A stretch of 64,000 bases of DNA from Sphingobacteriales bacterium (GTDB lineage: Bacteria; Bacteroidota; Bacteroidia; Chitinophagales; Chitinophagaceae). Where the stretch lies: positions 434,001 through 498,000 of the forward strand of contig JACRLZ010000002.1 of NCBI GenBank assembly GCA_016235125.1, read 5' to 3'. This document shows positions 1-8,204 of this stretch, in pieces (the stretch's first letter is position 1; every line of letters begins with the position of its first letter). Position numbers and translations under genes: made by a program. Below the pieces are notes generated by a model, which saw nothing but the letters and a program-made list of their open reading frames with translations, was not told where the DNA came from and searched no databases.

Positions 1-1065
1 GAAATAAAACATCCTGATCTCTGCTTTTGCGGGCACATCGGGGGTTTGAATTACATCTGCATATTTCACTTTTCGCTGTAATATCCAGTTTTGCGGGTCT
101 TTTATTTTTTCGATGTCTGCTTTGGTTACATCAATTACCACTCCCTGTCCGGCAAAAGAGAATAAAGGTTTCAAAACATAATTTTCCAGATCAGCTGGAA
201 TTTGTTTTATATCGCTTAAGTAAAATGTTTGTGGTACATAGGGATGCCTGATCAATGGTAATGTGTATTTACTGATACGGTAAAACCAGTTAGGATGAGG
301 TACCCATTCAACATCCAGCTCTTCAAAGAGAATCTTCCCTTTTTCCTGTACATCTGCAGTCTGCTGCTGCAGGTCATCAAAGATGATGCGGTTGTAAATT
401 CTTTTTATTTCCGTTTTCTTACCGTCATTCATGTAATACAGCTTCTTTTCCTCTTTTACCAATTCAGTAAGGCAAACCATTTTAATGCCGAGATATTCTT
501 CTGTGCAATAGAAATCAATCCTTGTTTTTTGCTGACGGGGAAATATCTCCAGCAGTATCACATTTTCAGGATTGTGGTTGCCCACAATTATTTCTTTGAG
601 GAGTTGAATATAGTTTTCTCTTGTAAATCCATGCAGGTAACAATCAAAATTTTCAGGCACGGAAAAATGTTTCCTGAAAACATCATCCAGCAGAACTTCA
701 TAAGCAAAAAGGGTGGGGAATCCCTGCATCTCTATCAACTGGGGCACATATTCTCCCATTTCATTTATACAAATACCGAAGTCAAACGCAATAAAATGAG
801 AATGTTGTTCAGAGCCCGGCACCTTTATATTTTTCGGGATTGCATTTTGAGTAAGCTCTTTGAATTTGTGGTCAACAATGATATCAACAATGCTTTCGCA
901 GGCATCCAGTATTTTATTTATAAAATCTTTGGGAACAAAGATGGCTGTTTCCGCCACCCTGAATTCTATGGCGCCGGGATGTGCCGCATTCAGGTCTTTC
1001 AGAAAGGCCTCATATTTTTCTTTCAAAAAACCCTTGTTATATTTTTCTCTGATGGCAGGTATCAT
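1..1065 (-). CDS. ATP-grasp-type ligase, partial (3' end beyond left edge)
   Basis: The minus strand is open from an ATG at 1065 to the window edge, giving 355 codons with no stop. The protein has the look of an uncharacterised ATP-grasp family. It contains a central segment around IKRIYNRIIFDDL and a C-terminal segment LKPLFSFAGQGVVID followed by a QRKVKYA strand and EIRMF, which resemble the nucleotide and metal-binding strands of ATP-grasp ligases (glutathionylspermidine-synthase-like or circularly permuted types). Substrate is unknown. An in-frame stop lies ten codons upstream of the chosen start. A strong terminator at 1130-1162 separates it from the upstream protease gene, so it is probably transcribed on its own. 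The plus-strand frame over the same stretch is a shadow rich in F, I and C. Confidence 0.8.
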   Translation of the reverse strand, partial: MIPAIREKYNKGFLKEKYEAFLKDLNAAHPGAIEFRVAETAIFVPKDFINKILDACESIVDIIVDHKFKELTQNAIPKNIKVPGSEQHSHFIAFDFGICINEMGEYVPQLIEMQGFPTLFAYEVLLDDVFRKHFSVPENFDCYLHGFTRENYIQLLKEIIVGNHNPENVILLEIFPRQQKTRIDFYCTEEYLGIKMVCLTELVKEEKKLYYMNDGKKTEIKRIYNRIIFDDLQQQTADVQEKGKILFEELDVEWVPHPNWFYRISKYTLPLIRHPYVPQTFYLSDIKQIPADLENYVLKPLFSFAGQGVVIDVTKADIEKIKDPQNWILQRKVKYADVIQTPDVPAKAEIRMFYF

Positions 1066-1129
1066 GTCATTCAATTTGCTGAATGTATAAAATTAAGGGT
1101 TTGTGATATACTCTCGGATTATGGAAAAC

Positions 1130-1162
1130 AAAAAGCACTCCGCTTAATATGGAGTGCTTTTT
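1130..1162 (-). terminator. Rho-independent terminator after the cysteine protease gene
   Basis: A perfect 12-bp stem (AAAAAGCACTCC / GGAGTGCTTTTT) with a 9-nt loop lies 19 bp past the stop of the cysteine protease gene. The stem ends in A/T runs on both sides, so it could work in either direction. It insulates the protease transcript from the ATP-grasp gene. Confidence 0.85.
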
Positions 1163-1180
1163 CAATATTAGTTTTTGCAA

Positions 1181-2251
1181 CTATTGATTGATCACTGGTT
1201 TTGTGTTTACCTTGATGTCTTTTATTGGCTTTACAATTATGGGAGCTTTCTTGGCAATTATCCAGGCTGCACGGCGGCCAATATTATTGCTGCCATAGTC
1301 GATCCACATATATCCATCTTCGCCCCAGTCCGTTCCCCATGAATTTTTCATCAGCCAGGCATTTTTATTGTCATCCCAGCCGACAAGCAAAACAGCATGG
1401 TTAGAACTAGGACTTGCATAGTTGCTGGCGAATTCATTAAACACACCATTGGTATAATTCTGGAAAAGGGCAGTTACCTGCACACTTACTGCAATCGGCC
1501 CGTATTTGCACATAGCTTCTTTTATATCTGCAACGGCTGCTATTTTATTGATATCACCTGATGGATGAACTACTCCCCAATCCGTGGCATAATAACTGGT
1601 AGCAGGAGTTCCGCCTGCGCAAGGCTGGTCTACTCCTGCATCCGGAATAGCAGCTTCGGTAGAAAGGTTCTTATTACTGCCTACCATCCATTCCATTACT
1701 TTATATGCAAATCCTCCGGTACAATCGCCATCCACACAATTCTCTGCATGCTGTTCTGATGCATCAATAAATGACCCGTTTACTTTTTTATAACTTCCCT
1801 CATATGCCCCAACAGCCGAATAGGCCCAGCAGTTTCCGCATTGCTGATCCCTAACCGGGGTCACATATCCCTGGTTGCGGGCATCATAGGTTTTGTTGCT
1901 GGCAAAGCAGGCTATTAATTTCACTTTTAAGATGTCCATTGCTGCCGGTGATAGTTTGCGGCTTAACACATATTGTTTAATACGGATGTTTTCACTTTCA
2001 GGTACTTCTTTTTCGCCTGTTATTTGTGCAATTGTTTTATGACTCACAGCGGTAAAACCAACATTGAACTTTAATTTGCTTTGCGCAATAGTTGCCCGTT
2101 GCGTTGCCAGTGTTGTTTTCACAGCTGCGGGGGCATTGGCTTCCCTTAAAACATATTTCCGCGGCAATTCAATTGTGGGCTGTGCCATTACTGCTGATGT
2201 CCAAAACATGACAAGTGCAATGGAAACTGATATTCTTTTTAATAGTTTCAT
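1181..2251 (-). CDS. Secreted papain-family (C1) cysteine protease
   Basis: A 356-residue protein with an N-terminal signal peptide (residues 1-23, ending SAVMA-Q), a pro-region of about 100 residues and a papain domain from about residue 122. The catalytic motif is QQCGNCWAYS with nucleophile Cys141; the usual QGxCGSC motif is one residue shorter here. The histidine is His285 (SNHAVLLVGWDD) and the asparagine Asn303 (KNSWGTDWGEDGY). The oxyanion Gln is Gln136 or Gln137. The triad is complete, so an active, secreted or periplasmic endopeptidase is expected. The gene starts 29 bp after the stop of a chagasin-like inhibitor gene and the two probably form one transcript with the inhibitor first. 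Substrate is unknown. Confidence 0.93.
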   Translation of the reverse strand: MKLLKRISVSIALVMFWTSAVMAQPTIELPRKYVLREANAPAAVKTTLATQRATIAQSKLKFNVGFTAVSHKTIAQITGEKEVPESENIRIKQYVLSRKLSPAAMDILKVKLIACFASNKTYDARNQGYVTPVRDQQCGNCWAYSAVGAYEGSYKKVNGSFIDASEQHAENCVDGDCTGGFAYKVMEWMVGSNKNLSTEAAIPDAGVDQPCAGGTPATSYYATDWGVVHPSGDINKIAAVADIKEAMCKYGPIAVSVQVTALFQNYTNGVFNEFASNYASPSSNHAVLLVGWDDNKNAWLMKNSWGTDWGEDGYMWIDYGSNNIGRRAAWIIAKKAPIIVKPIKDIKVNTKPVINQ

Positions 2252-2280
2252 AATTCAAGGTTTAGAGTTATAAAAATTGT

Positions 2281-2646
2281 TTATTCAATTATAATAGTAA
2301 AATATCTTTCTTTATCTGCTTTTTCAGGGCTCTCCCATGGTCGTCTGCGGATAAAGTGAAGGGTAGTAGTGCTTTTTACAAGTGAACGGAAATAAAAGAT
2401 TTGTGTATCAGCTCCGTCATCTTTTCCTTCAACATTATTGACCACCGTTACCGAATCAAGCGCCATATATTTTGTCCATGCTGAATCGGTAAGGCCCCAA
2501 CTGTAACCTGTGCCCATCGAAGTAGAAAGCTTTATTGTAAATGTGGTATTTATTTTTACTGAAATAGTATCGCCAGCAGGAGTAACCTTGGGATGCTTTG
2601 CTGTATCGCAAGCAGAAAATAAAAAAAGAAACAGCAACAGTTTCAT
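2281..2646 (-). CDS. Chagasin-like (I42 family) cysteine protease inhibitor lipoprotein
   Basis: A 121-residue lipoprotein with a short signal sequence and a lipobox ending at Cys13 (FLFSAC). The three inhibitory loops of the chagasin family can be seen: STSMGTGYSW (residues 41-50, equivalent to the NPTTGY/W loop), a Gly/Asp-rich loop around residues 73-81, and RRPWE (residues 101-105, the RPW/F loop). Members of this family block papain-like proteases by filling the active-site cleft. The gene sits directly upstream of a papain-like protease on the same strand. Its likely job is to protect the producing cell's envelope from that protease or to control it. Family assignment is by motif only. 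Confidence 0.85.
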   Translation of the reverse strand: MKLLLFLFLFSACDTAKHPKVTPAGDTISVKINTTFTIKLSTSMGTGYSWGLTDSAWTKYMALDSVTVVNNVEGKDDGADTQIFYFRSLVKSTTTLHFIRRRPWESPEKADKERYFTIIIE

Positions 2647-2762
2647 CTGATTTTTCTTTAATCTATTATTACTAATCAGACGGATCGTATTTTCTCAGGG
2701 GGACGAAGTGGGTTAGTGCAGAATCGGCTTTAGAGAGTGCAAGGTAATGGGAATAATTGCTG

Positions 2763-2787
2763 AAAAACAATACCACTATCAGGTATT
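2763..2787 (-). terminator. Probable terminator of the glutamine amidotransferase gene
   Basis: Read on the minus strand, a 6-bp stem (AATACC / GGTATT) with a 7-nt loop is followed by G and a run of five T. It lies about 33 bp past the stop of the amidotransferase gene. The stem is short, so confidence is moderate. Confidence 0.5.
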
Positions 2788-2819
2788 TTTTTGCACATAG
2801 GTTTTGGGGTAACAAAGCA

Positions 2820-3662
2820 TCAGCATACCGGCTCTTCGGTTCTGATAGAGAGGTTCAGAAAGTTGGGAAGTATGTGGGTATGCGTCCACATGATCTTGTC
2901 GGGGTCATTCAAGTGCTCCAGCATGCTGTTCAGTTTTTCCAGGCCATGACTTTCAATCACCGTCTTTCTTTTTTCTTCTGTTTGCAGGTACATGCTCATC
3001 CCCGTTGCATCAGCTTCAGGGTGAAACTGTGTGCCGATCATATATTCATTAAAACGGAGACCCATAAGGGCCCTTTCATACGGAACATGGGGCCGGCTTT
3101 TTTCAATACAGAGAATCTGGGCGCCGATTTTCTGCATCAAATCAAGGTTGGGTTGTATCACCTGGTGATCACGGCTGTCCACAGCATAAAAAGGATCTTT
3201 AAGCCCATCAAACACACATTCATCTTTTCCTCCTTCCAGCATATGAACGGGAAATACTCCAAATGCTGTTGACCTTCTCTTACAAACTAATCCAATATTA
3301 AAATAGCGGCTGGCTAATTGAAATGAGTGACAAATAAAAAGAATATATTTTTTTTGCTGATTAGAAGGATTGGCATTCCATCGCTGCATTTTGTCGACCC
3401 AGCGGCACCAGTTGATATCCCAGTCCTCAAAACGGCTGAGCAGCGGATCGCCGGGTCCACCGCTTGAAATATATACATCCCATGAAGTGTCTGGCAATTC
3501 ATTTTTCAACCTGACATCAAATTCTTTGGAAACAACATGAAGATTATTGGCTTCTCCCCATTCACTGATGATTTCACGGATACAACGCATGCCCTGGTTG
3601 GCAACGCCTTCATAGAGGTCAAGGATCGCAATGCGTACTAACCTTTTTTCTGCCCAACTCAT
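2820..3662 (-). CDS. Class-I glutamine amidotransferase-like protein
   Basis: A 280-residue cytosolic protein resembling the GMP-synthase-type glutaminase domain. It shows YISSGGPGDPLLSRFED (the SGGP loop), the nucleophile region LFICHSFQLASRYF, and the acid-base pair in GTQFHPEADATGM. The Cys and His-x-Glu are kept, but the nucleophile elbow, normally GxCxG, reads FICHS, so both glycines are replaced. It is longer than a bare 190-residue glutaminase domain and has no fused synthetase. It may hand ammonia to a separate ligase, or may have become a hydrolase or binding protein. An ATP-grasp ligase gene lies 1.8 kb downstream, which would suit such a partner, but the link is only positional. 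Confidence 0.8.
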   Translation of the reverse strand: MSWAEKRLVRIAILDLYEGVANQGMRCIREIISEWGEANNLHVVSKEFDVRLKNELPDTSWDVYISSGGPGDPLLSRFEDWDINWCRWVDKMQRWNANPSNQQKKYILFICHSFQLASRYFNIGLVCKRRSTAFGVFPVHMLEGGKDECVFDGLKDPFYAVDSRDHQVIQPNLDLMQKIGAQILCIEKSRPHVPYERALMGLRFNEYMIGTQFHPEADATGMSMYLQTEEKRKTVIESHGLEKLNSMLEHLNDPDKIMWTHTHILPNFLNLSIRTEEPVC

Positions 3663-3773
3663 AATCTGACAAACATAATGATTTTTTAATGTTCATTTCT
3701 GTCTGTTAGTTTACCGAATTACTCACAAATGTGGATTTTATGATTTTGATTAATAAAATGCTAAGTGCATCTG

Positions 3774-5405
3774 CTATTTTTTGCTGTAGACTTTTTCTCC
3801 GTTCAGGTAAGTTTTTAATACAATCGTTTGCAATAGATCTTTCTCACCTGCTTTCATCAGGTCTTTATCTAAAACTACAAAATCAGCAAACTTTCCTTTC
3901 TCCAAACTTCCTTTCTCATTCTCTTCAAAATTGGCTTTGGCTGCCCAAATGGTCATGCCACGAATGGTTTCTTCTTTTGTCAATGCATTTTCTGTCTGAT
4001 AACCATTCTCAGGCCAGCCTTTTGCATCTTTTCTTATTACAGCGGCAAAAAATGTTTTGAAGGGAGAAATGTCTTCAACAGGAAAATCAGTACCGAGTGG
4101 TATCCATCCATTTTGCTGCAATAATTGTTTATATGCATAAGCTCTTTTCACTCTTTCGGGGCCAAGCCTGTCGCCGGCCCAATACATATCGCTGGTGCCA
4201 TGTGTGGGTTGCACAGATGGAATAACTGAATTTGCTCCAAACAAATCAAAATCATTTTTATAAACAACCTGTGCATGTTCAATACGCCAGCGAAGATCAT
4301 TTTTTCCTTTTAAGTATTTGGCATAAATAGTCAACATGGTTCTGTTGCCGCTGTCACCAATAGCATGGGTGCACATTTGCCAGCCTTGCTGATTAATATA
4401 ATTAGCGATAGAATCAAAATGAGATTGAGAAAAACGAAGGAATCCGCTCCAATCCTTTCTGTCGCTATATGGCTCCAGCAAACAAGCGCCTCTTGAACCC
4501 AGCGCACCGTCTGCATACACTTTGATACTTCTTACATTCAGACGGTCAGTTTTTATTTTTCCTGTTTTTGCCAACCAGGCAAAATTTTTCTCATCATCAC
4601 TTAGCATTACATACATCCGCATCTTCAAATCGCCGGAAGCCTGCATAGCTTGTATTTTTTCTACATCATCAAAATCCAACCCGCAATCATCAATAGTGGT
4701 AAGACCAACCGCAAAACAATTTGCCTGTGCATCTTTTAATGCTTCTCCATATTGCTCTTTGGTTTGCCCAGGAATTTTTGATGACACAAGGCCGATGGCA
4801 TTGTCAATTAATATACCTGTCAATGTGCCTTCCATTTCTTCAATTTCGCCTCCAGCAATATTATCTCCGGGTTTTATTCCCGCAAGATCCAATGCCTTTT
4901 GATTAGCAATGGCTCCATGTCCGTCAATTCTTGTAAGCAACACTGGTCTGTCGGGAAATAATTCATTCAGCTTTGTATTATCAGGGAATTCTTTTATTGT
5001 CCAATCGTTCTGATCCCAACCTCTTCCGAGTAACCACCCATCTGCGTTTTCTTTTGCAAATTCCTTACATCTTTCCAATACTTCATCCCAACTATTTGTT
5101 CCAACAAGGTTTACCCGTTGCAAACTGTTTCCATAACCCACAAAATGTGCATGGGCATCAATAAAGCCGGGATAAATGAATTTCCCTTGTGCATCTATTT
5201 TTTCTTTTGCATCAAATTCTTTTTCCAGATCAGTTGTTTTGCCGGTGGCAACAATTTTCCCATCCTTTATGGCCATTGCTTCTGCTATGGAAAAAGAGGA
5301 ATCCACCGTGTAAATGGTAGCGTTGTAAACAAGAAGATCAGCTTTCTTTTTTGAACCGCATGATGCCAGAATAACGGCAATTGCAATGAAGAGTTTTGTT
5401 TTCAT
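3774..5405 (-). CDS. Amidohydrolase-3 (YtcJ-like) lipoprotein
   Basis: A 543-residue protein with a lipoprotein signal (lipobox ILASC, Cys16) and an amidohydrolase superfamily fold: a first metal-binding HxH motif in PGFIDAHAHFVGYG, a middle IYADGALGSRGACL segment, a WRIEHAQVV strand, and GTDFPVEDISPF near the C terminus with the catalytic Asp. This matches the YtcJ / N-substituted formamide deformylase-like branch. The gene follows the amidase gene by 17 bp, so the two form an operon and probably act on the same amide-containing compounds in the periplasm. The substrate cannot be told from sequence. Confidence 0.9.
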   Translation of the reverse strand: MKTKLFIAIAVILASCGSKKKADLLVYNATIYTVDSSFSIAEAMAIKDGKIVATGKTTDLEKEFDAKEKIDAQGKFIYPGFIDAHAHFVGYGNSLQRVNLVGTNSWDEVLERCKEFAKENADGWLLGRGWDQNDWTIKEFPDNTKLNELFPDRPVLLTRIDGHGAIANQKALDLAGIKPGDNIAGGEIEEMEGTLTGILIDNAIGLVSSKIPGQTKEQYGEALKDAQANCFAVGLTTIDDCGLDFDDVEKIQAMQASGDLKMRMYVMLSDDEKNFAWLAKTGKIKTDRLNVRSIKVYADGALGSRGACLLEPYSDRKDWSGFLRFSQSHFDSIANYINQQGWQMCTHAIGDSGNRTMLTIYAKYLKGKNDLRWRIEHAQVVYKNDFDLFGANSVIPSVQPTHGTSDMYWAGDRLGPERVKRAYAYKQLLQQNGWIPLGTDFPVEDISPFKTFFAAVIRKDAKGWPENGYQTENALTKEETIRGMTIWAAKANFEENEKGSLEKGKFADFVVLDKDLMKAGEKDLLQTIVLKTYLNGEKVYSKK

Positions 5406-5422
5406 TCGTAATTCTTAAATCT

Positions 5423-7072
5423 TTAATTCGTAAACAATGGCGGATGTTGCTTGTTAAAATCTGTTTTATCCTGAAACCCTTTGGCCACAGCTAAGATAGT
5501 GGCTTCATCATACAAATTGCCAATTAAAGTGATGCTGATGGGTGAACCATTCTGGTTAAAGCCGATGGGCATTACCACAACCGGATGGCCGGTAAGATTG
5601 GTCATGGACAATTGCCTTCCGGCAAAAGTGGGAACAATCAAAACATCATAATCCTTCATGAAATCGTTCATCCTTTTGCAAAGTTGTGAACGGTATCGGT
5701 TGGCATTGATGTATTCAACAGCCGGGATTGTTCTTGCAGCCCGGAAAGTGTTCGGCCAAAAATCCCTGTCCTGTCTTTCTATCAGATCATCCCTGTTTGT
5801 TCTTGTCAATTCATCAAATGCAGCGGCGCTTTCGGCATTTAAGATTATACTGACAAGATTTACCGGGTACATAGCGGAGTCAGGAAAATTTACTGCTTTA
5901 ATATTTGCGCCAAGAGAACGATACATATCCAACACTTTTCTCTCAGCAGCATTGCTGTCGAGCCGTTTGAAATAATTTTCGGCAAAGGCCACACGGAGTT
6001 TTGTCCAATCTGCTTTTCCTGTATAATTAAAAGTATGCCGGATAGCAGAAGGATCGTTTCCATCCGTTCCATGAATGAATGCATACACAATGGCTGCATC
6101 TTCAGCGCTTCTGCAAATAGGCCCGGCTTTATCAAGACTCCAGCAGAGAACCATTGCACCATAGCGGCTCACTGTTCCAAATGTTGGTCGTAAACCAGTA
6201 GCTCCGCATCTTGTTGACGGAGATACAATGGAGCCCAATGTTTCTGTACCAATAGCAAAGGGTAATAATCCTGCAACTGTTGCAGCAGCAGATCCGGCAG
6301 AAGAACCGCTTGAACCTTGCTTCAGATTCCATGGATTCTTTGTTTCACCAGCAAACCATTTATTGTTGTAGGCCAAAGCACCTAATGAAAGTTTGGCACA
6401 AAGAACAGCGCCGGCTTTTTTCAGTTGCTGGTATACATATGAGTCAACATCCAATACCTGGTCTTTATAAGGTGTGCTGCCCCATGTAGTTTTATATCCT
6501 TTTACTGCAAACAGGTCTTTTAATCCATAAGGAATACCATGTAATATGCCACGATACATTCCCTGTTTCAATTCTTCATCTGCCTGTTTTGCCTGTTGCA
6601 TAGCAAGATCATCAGTCAGGGTAATAGTACATTCAAGAGTATCACTCCATTTTCTTAAACGGTCAAGAAAAAAAGCAGTAAGGTCAACCGAACTGATTTT
6701 CTTTTTAAAAATTAAAGCGGCAAGCTGAGGAATAGAATAAAAAGCCAGTTCATTCCTGTTTTCAGGTAATTCTGTACGAAGTGGAATATCAAATGTGAAT
6801 TTTTCTTTCTTAGTAGAAATTTTCATTCCTGCAGGTGCAGGATTAAATGCAAATGGATAAGGAATATCATTAGCCGGTAAGGTCCTGTGCATTCCTTTGT
6901 ACAATTGGTAATAATTATTCAGGTTGCCCAGCATGGAGTCAGCCTCTGCATCAGTGAATTCAAGGTCGTAGAGGTTTACTGTATTCTGAACCAATCTGAT
7001 GGAGTCTGTTCTTGATTGTGTCCTGGCAGCAAGTGCAGCTGCAATAAATATGATACTGAAAAAATATTTCAT
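5423..7072 (-). CDS. Secreted amidase (amidase signature family)
   Basis: A protein of about 549 residues. The start at 7072 (MKYFFSIIFIAAALAA) is preferred because it opens a clean signal peptide; an upstream ATG at 7105 would add 11 residues before it. The amidase-signature Ser-cisSer-Lys triad is visible: Lys in IPYGLKDLFAVKG, the cis-Ser region GSSGSSAGSAAATVAG, and the nucleophile Ser in GTETLGSIVSPS. It would hydrolyse amides to acid and ammonia outside the cytoplasm. It is the first gene of a two-gene operon with the amidohydrolase at 3774-5405. Confidence 0.9.
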   Translation of the reverse strand: MKYFFSIIFIAAALAARTQSRTDSIRLVQNTVNLYDLEFTDAEADSMLGNLNNYYQLYKGMHRTLPANDIPYPFAFNPAPAGMKISTKKEKFTFDIPLRTELPENRNELAFYSIPQLAALIFKKKISSVDLTAFFLDRLRKWSDTLECTITLTDDLAMQQAKQADEELKQGMYRGILHGIPYGLKDLFAVKGYKTTWGSTPYKDQVLDVDSYVYQQLKKAGAVLCAKLSLGALAYNNKWFAGETKNPWNLKQGSSGSSAGSAAATVAGLLPFAIGTETLGSIVSPSTRCGATGLRPTFGTVSRYGAMVLCWSLDKAGPICRSAEDAAIVYAFIHGTDGNDPSAIRHTFNYTGKADWTKLRVAFAENYFKRLDSNAAERKVLDMYRSLGANIKAVNFPDSAMYPVNLVSIILNAESAAAFDELTRTNRDDLIERQDRDFWPNTFRAARTIPAVEYINANRYRSQLCKRMNDFMKDYDVLIVPTFAGRQLSMTNLTGHPVVVMPIGFNQNGSPISITLIGNLYDEATILAVAKGFQDKTDFNKQHPPLFTN

Positions 7073-7135
7073 ACAGTTGGTTTTGCGGATGTTGAAATTA
7101 AACAAATTCTTTACCTTTTGTATAAAATCAGCGAT

Positions 7136-8170
7136 ATGAAAAATTGGTTATTTCTTATTCCGATGTTTTCAGTCTTTATTTCCTGTCAGCAGGGAGAAAA
7201 AAATAGGACAGGTGGAAACATGCCTGTATCGGAATATTTTAATTACGTCGATAGCGCTGTTCAATATGCAGGTATCAGGATGATACCGGTTAAAACACCA
7301 GTTGGGGAATTTAGAGTGTGGACAAAACGCTTTGGCAATAATCCACGAATCAAAATATTATTGTTGCACGGTGGCCCGGCGGGCACACATGAATACATGG
7401 AATGTTTTGAAAGCTTTTTCCCAAAAGAGGGTTTTGAGTTTTATGAATACGATCAGTTGGGTTCATATTACAGTGATCAACCAATAGACAGCAGCCTGTG
7501 GACTTTGGATCGCTTTGTGGAAGAAGTGGAGCAGGTACGTCAGGCGATAGGGGCTGATAAGAATAATTTTTATATTCTTGGAAATTCGTGGGGTGGCATT
7601 CTTGGAATGCAATATGCATTAAAGTATCAGGATAATATGAAAGCATTGATTGTCGCAAATATGATGGCCAGCTGTCCTGACTATGGAAAGTACGCTAATG
7701 AAGTATTGGCAAAGCAAATGGATCCGGCTGTTTTAAAAGAGATCAGAGATATTGAAGCAAGGGGAGATTTTTCCGACCCCAGGTATATGGAACTATTGAT
7801 GCCTAATTTTTATCAGCAGCATCTTTGCCGGCTGAAAGAATGGCCTGATCCGGTGAATCGTTTATTTAAACATTTAAATGGAGAAATTTATACGATGATG
7901 CAGGGGCCGTCTGAGTTTGGCGTATCCGGAAGATTAGCTGATTGGGATATTAAGGATCGTTTGAAAGAAATAAAAATTCCAACGCTGATGATCGGGGCAA
8001 AGCATGATACGATGGATCCAAAAGCGATGGAAGAGCAAAGCAAAATGCTGCAAAAGGGGCGGTATCTCTATTGTCCCAATGGCAGCCATCTTGCTATGTG
8101 GGACGACCAGCAGGTTTTTATGAACGGTGTTATCCAATTCATAAAAGATGTGGATGAAGGGAAGATGTAG
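7136..8170 (+). CDS. Proline-iminopeptidase-like alpha/beta hydrolase lipoprotein (S33)
   Basis: A 344-residue protein. The start at 7136 gives a lipoprotein signal (SVFISC) and is preferred over a longer frame from 7016. It has the oxyanion motif LLHGGPAGTHEYME, nucleophile elbow GNSWGG, Asp in MIGAKHDTMDP and His in NGSHLAMWDD. This is the S33 prolyl-iminopeptidase pattern. It is likely to release N-terminal residues from peptides or amides at the cell envelope. It is divergent from the amidase gene with only 63 bp between them, so both promoters lie in that gap. Confidence 0.88.
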   Translation: MKNWLFLIPMFSVFISCQQGEKNRTGGNMPVSEYFNYVDSAVQYAGIRMIPVKTPVGEFRVWTKRFGNNPRIKILLLHGGPAGTHEYMECFESFFPKEGFEFYEYDQLGSYYSDQPIDSSLWTLDRFVEEVEQVRQAIGADKNNFYILGNSWGGILGMQYALKYQDNMKALIVANMMASCPDYGKYANEVLAKQMDPAVLKEIRDIEARGDFSDPRYMELLMPNFYQQHLCRLKEWPDPVNRLFKHLNGEIYTMMQGPSEFGVSGRLADWDIKDRLKEIKIPTLMIGAKHDTMDPKAMEEQSKMLQKGRYLYCPNGSHLAMWDDQQVFMNGVIQFIKDVDEGKM

Positions 8171-8204
8171 AAATATTATTACGGGTATTAATTAGTTTCG
8201 CAGC

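Noticed and set aside
295..1191. 298-codon plus-strand open frame
   Set aside because: It lies opposite the ATP-grasp gene, is very rich in Phe, Ile and Cys, and reads through the terminator at 1130. It is a shadow frame.
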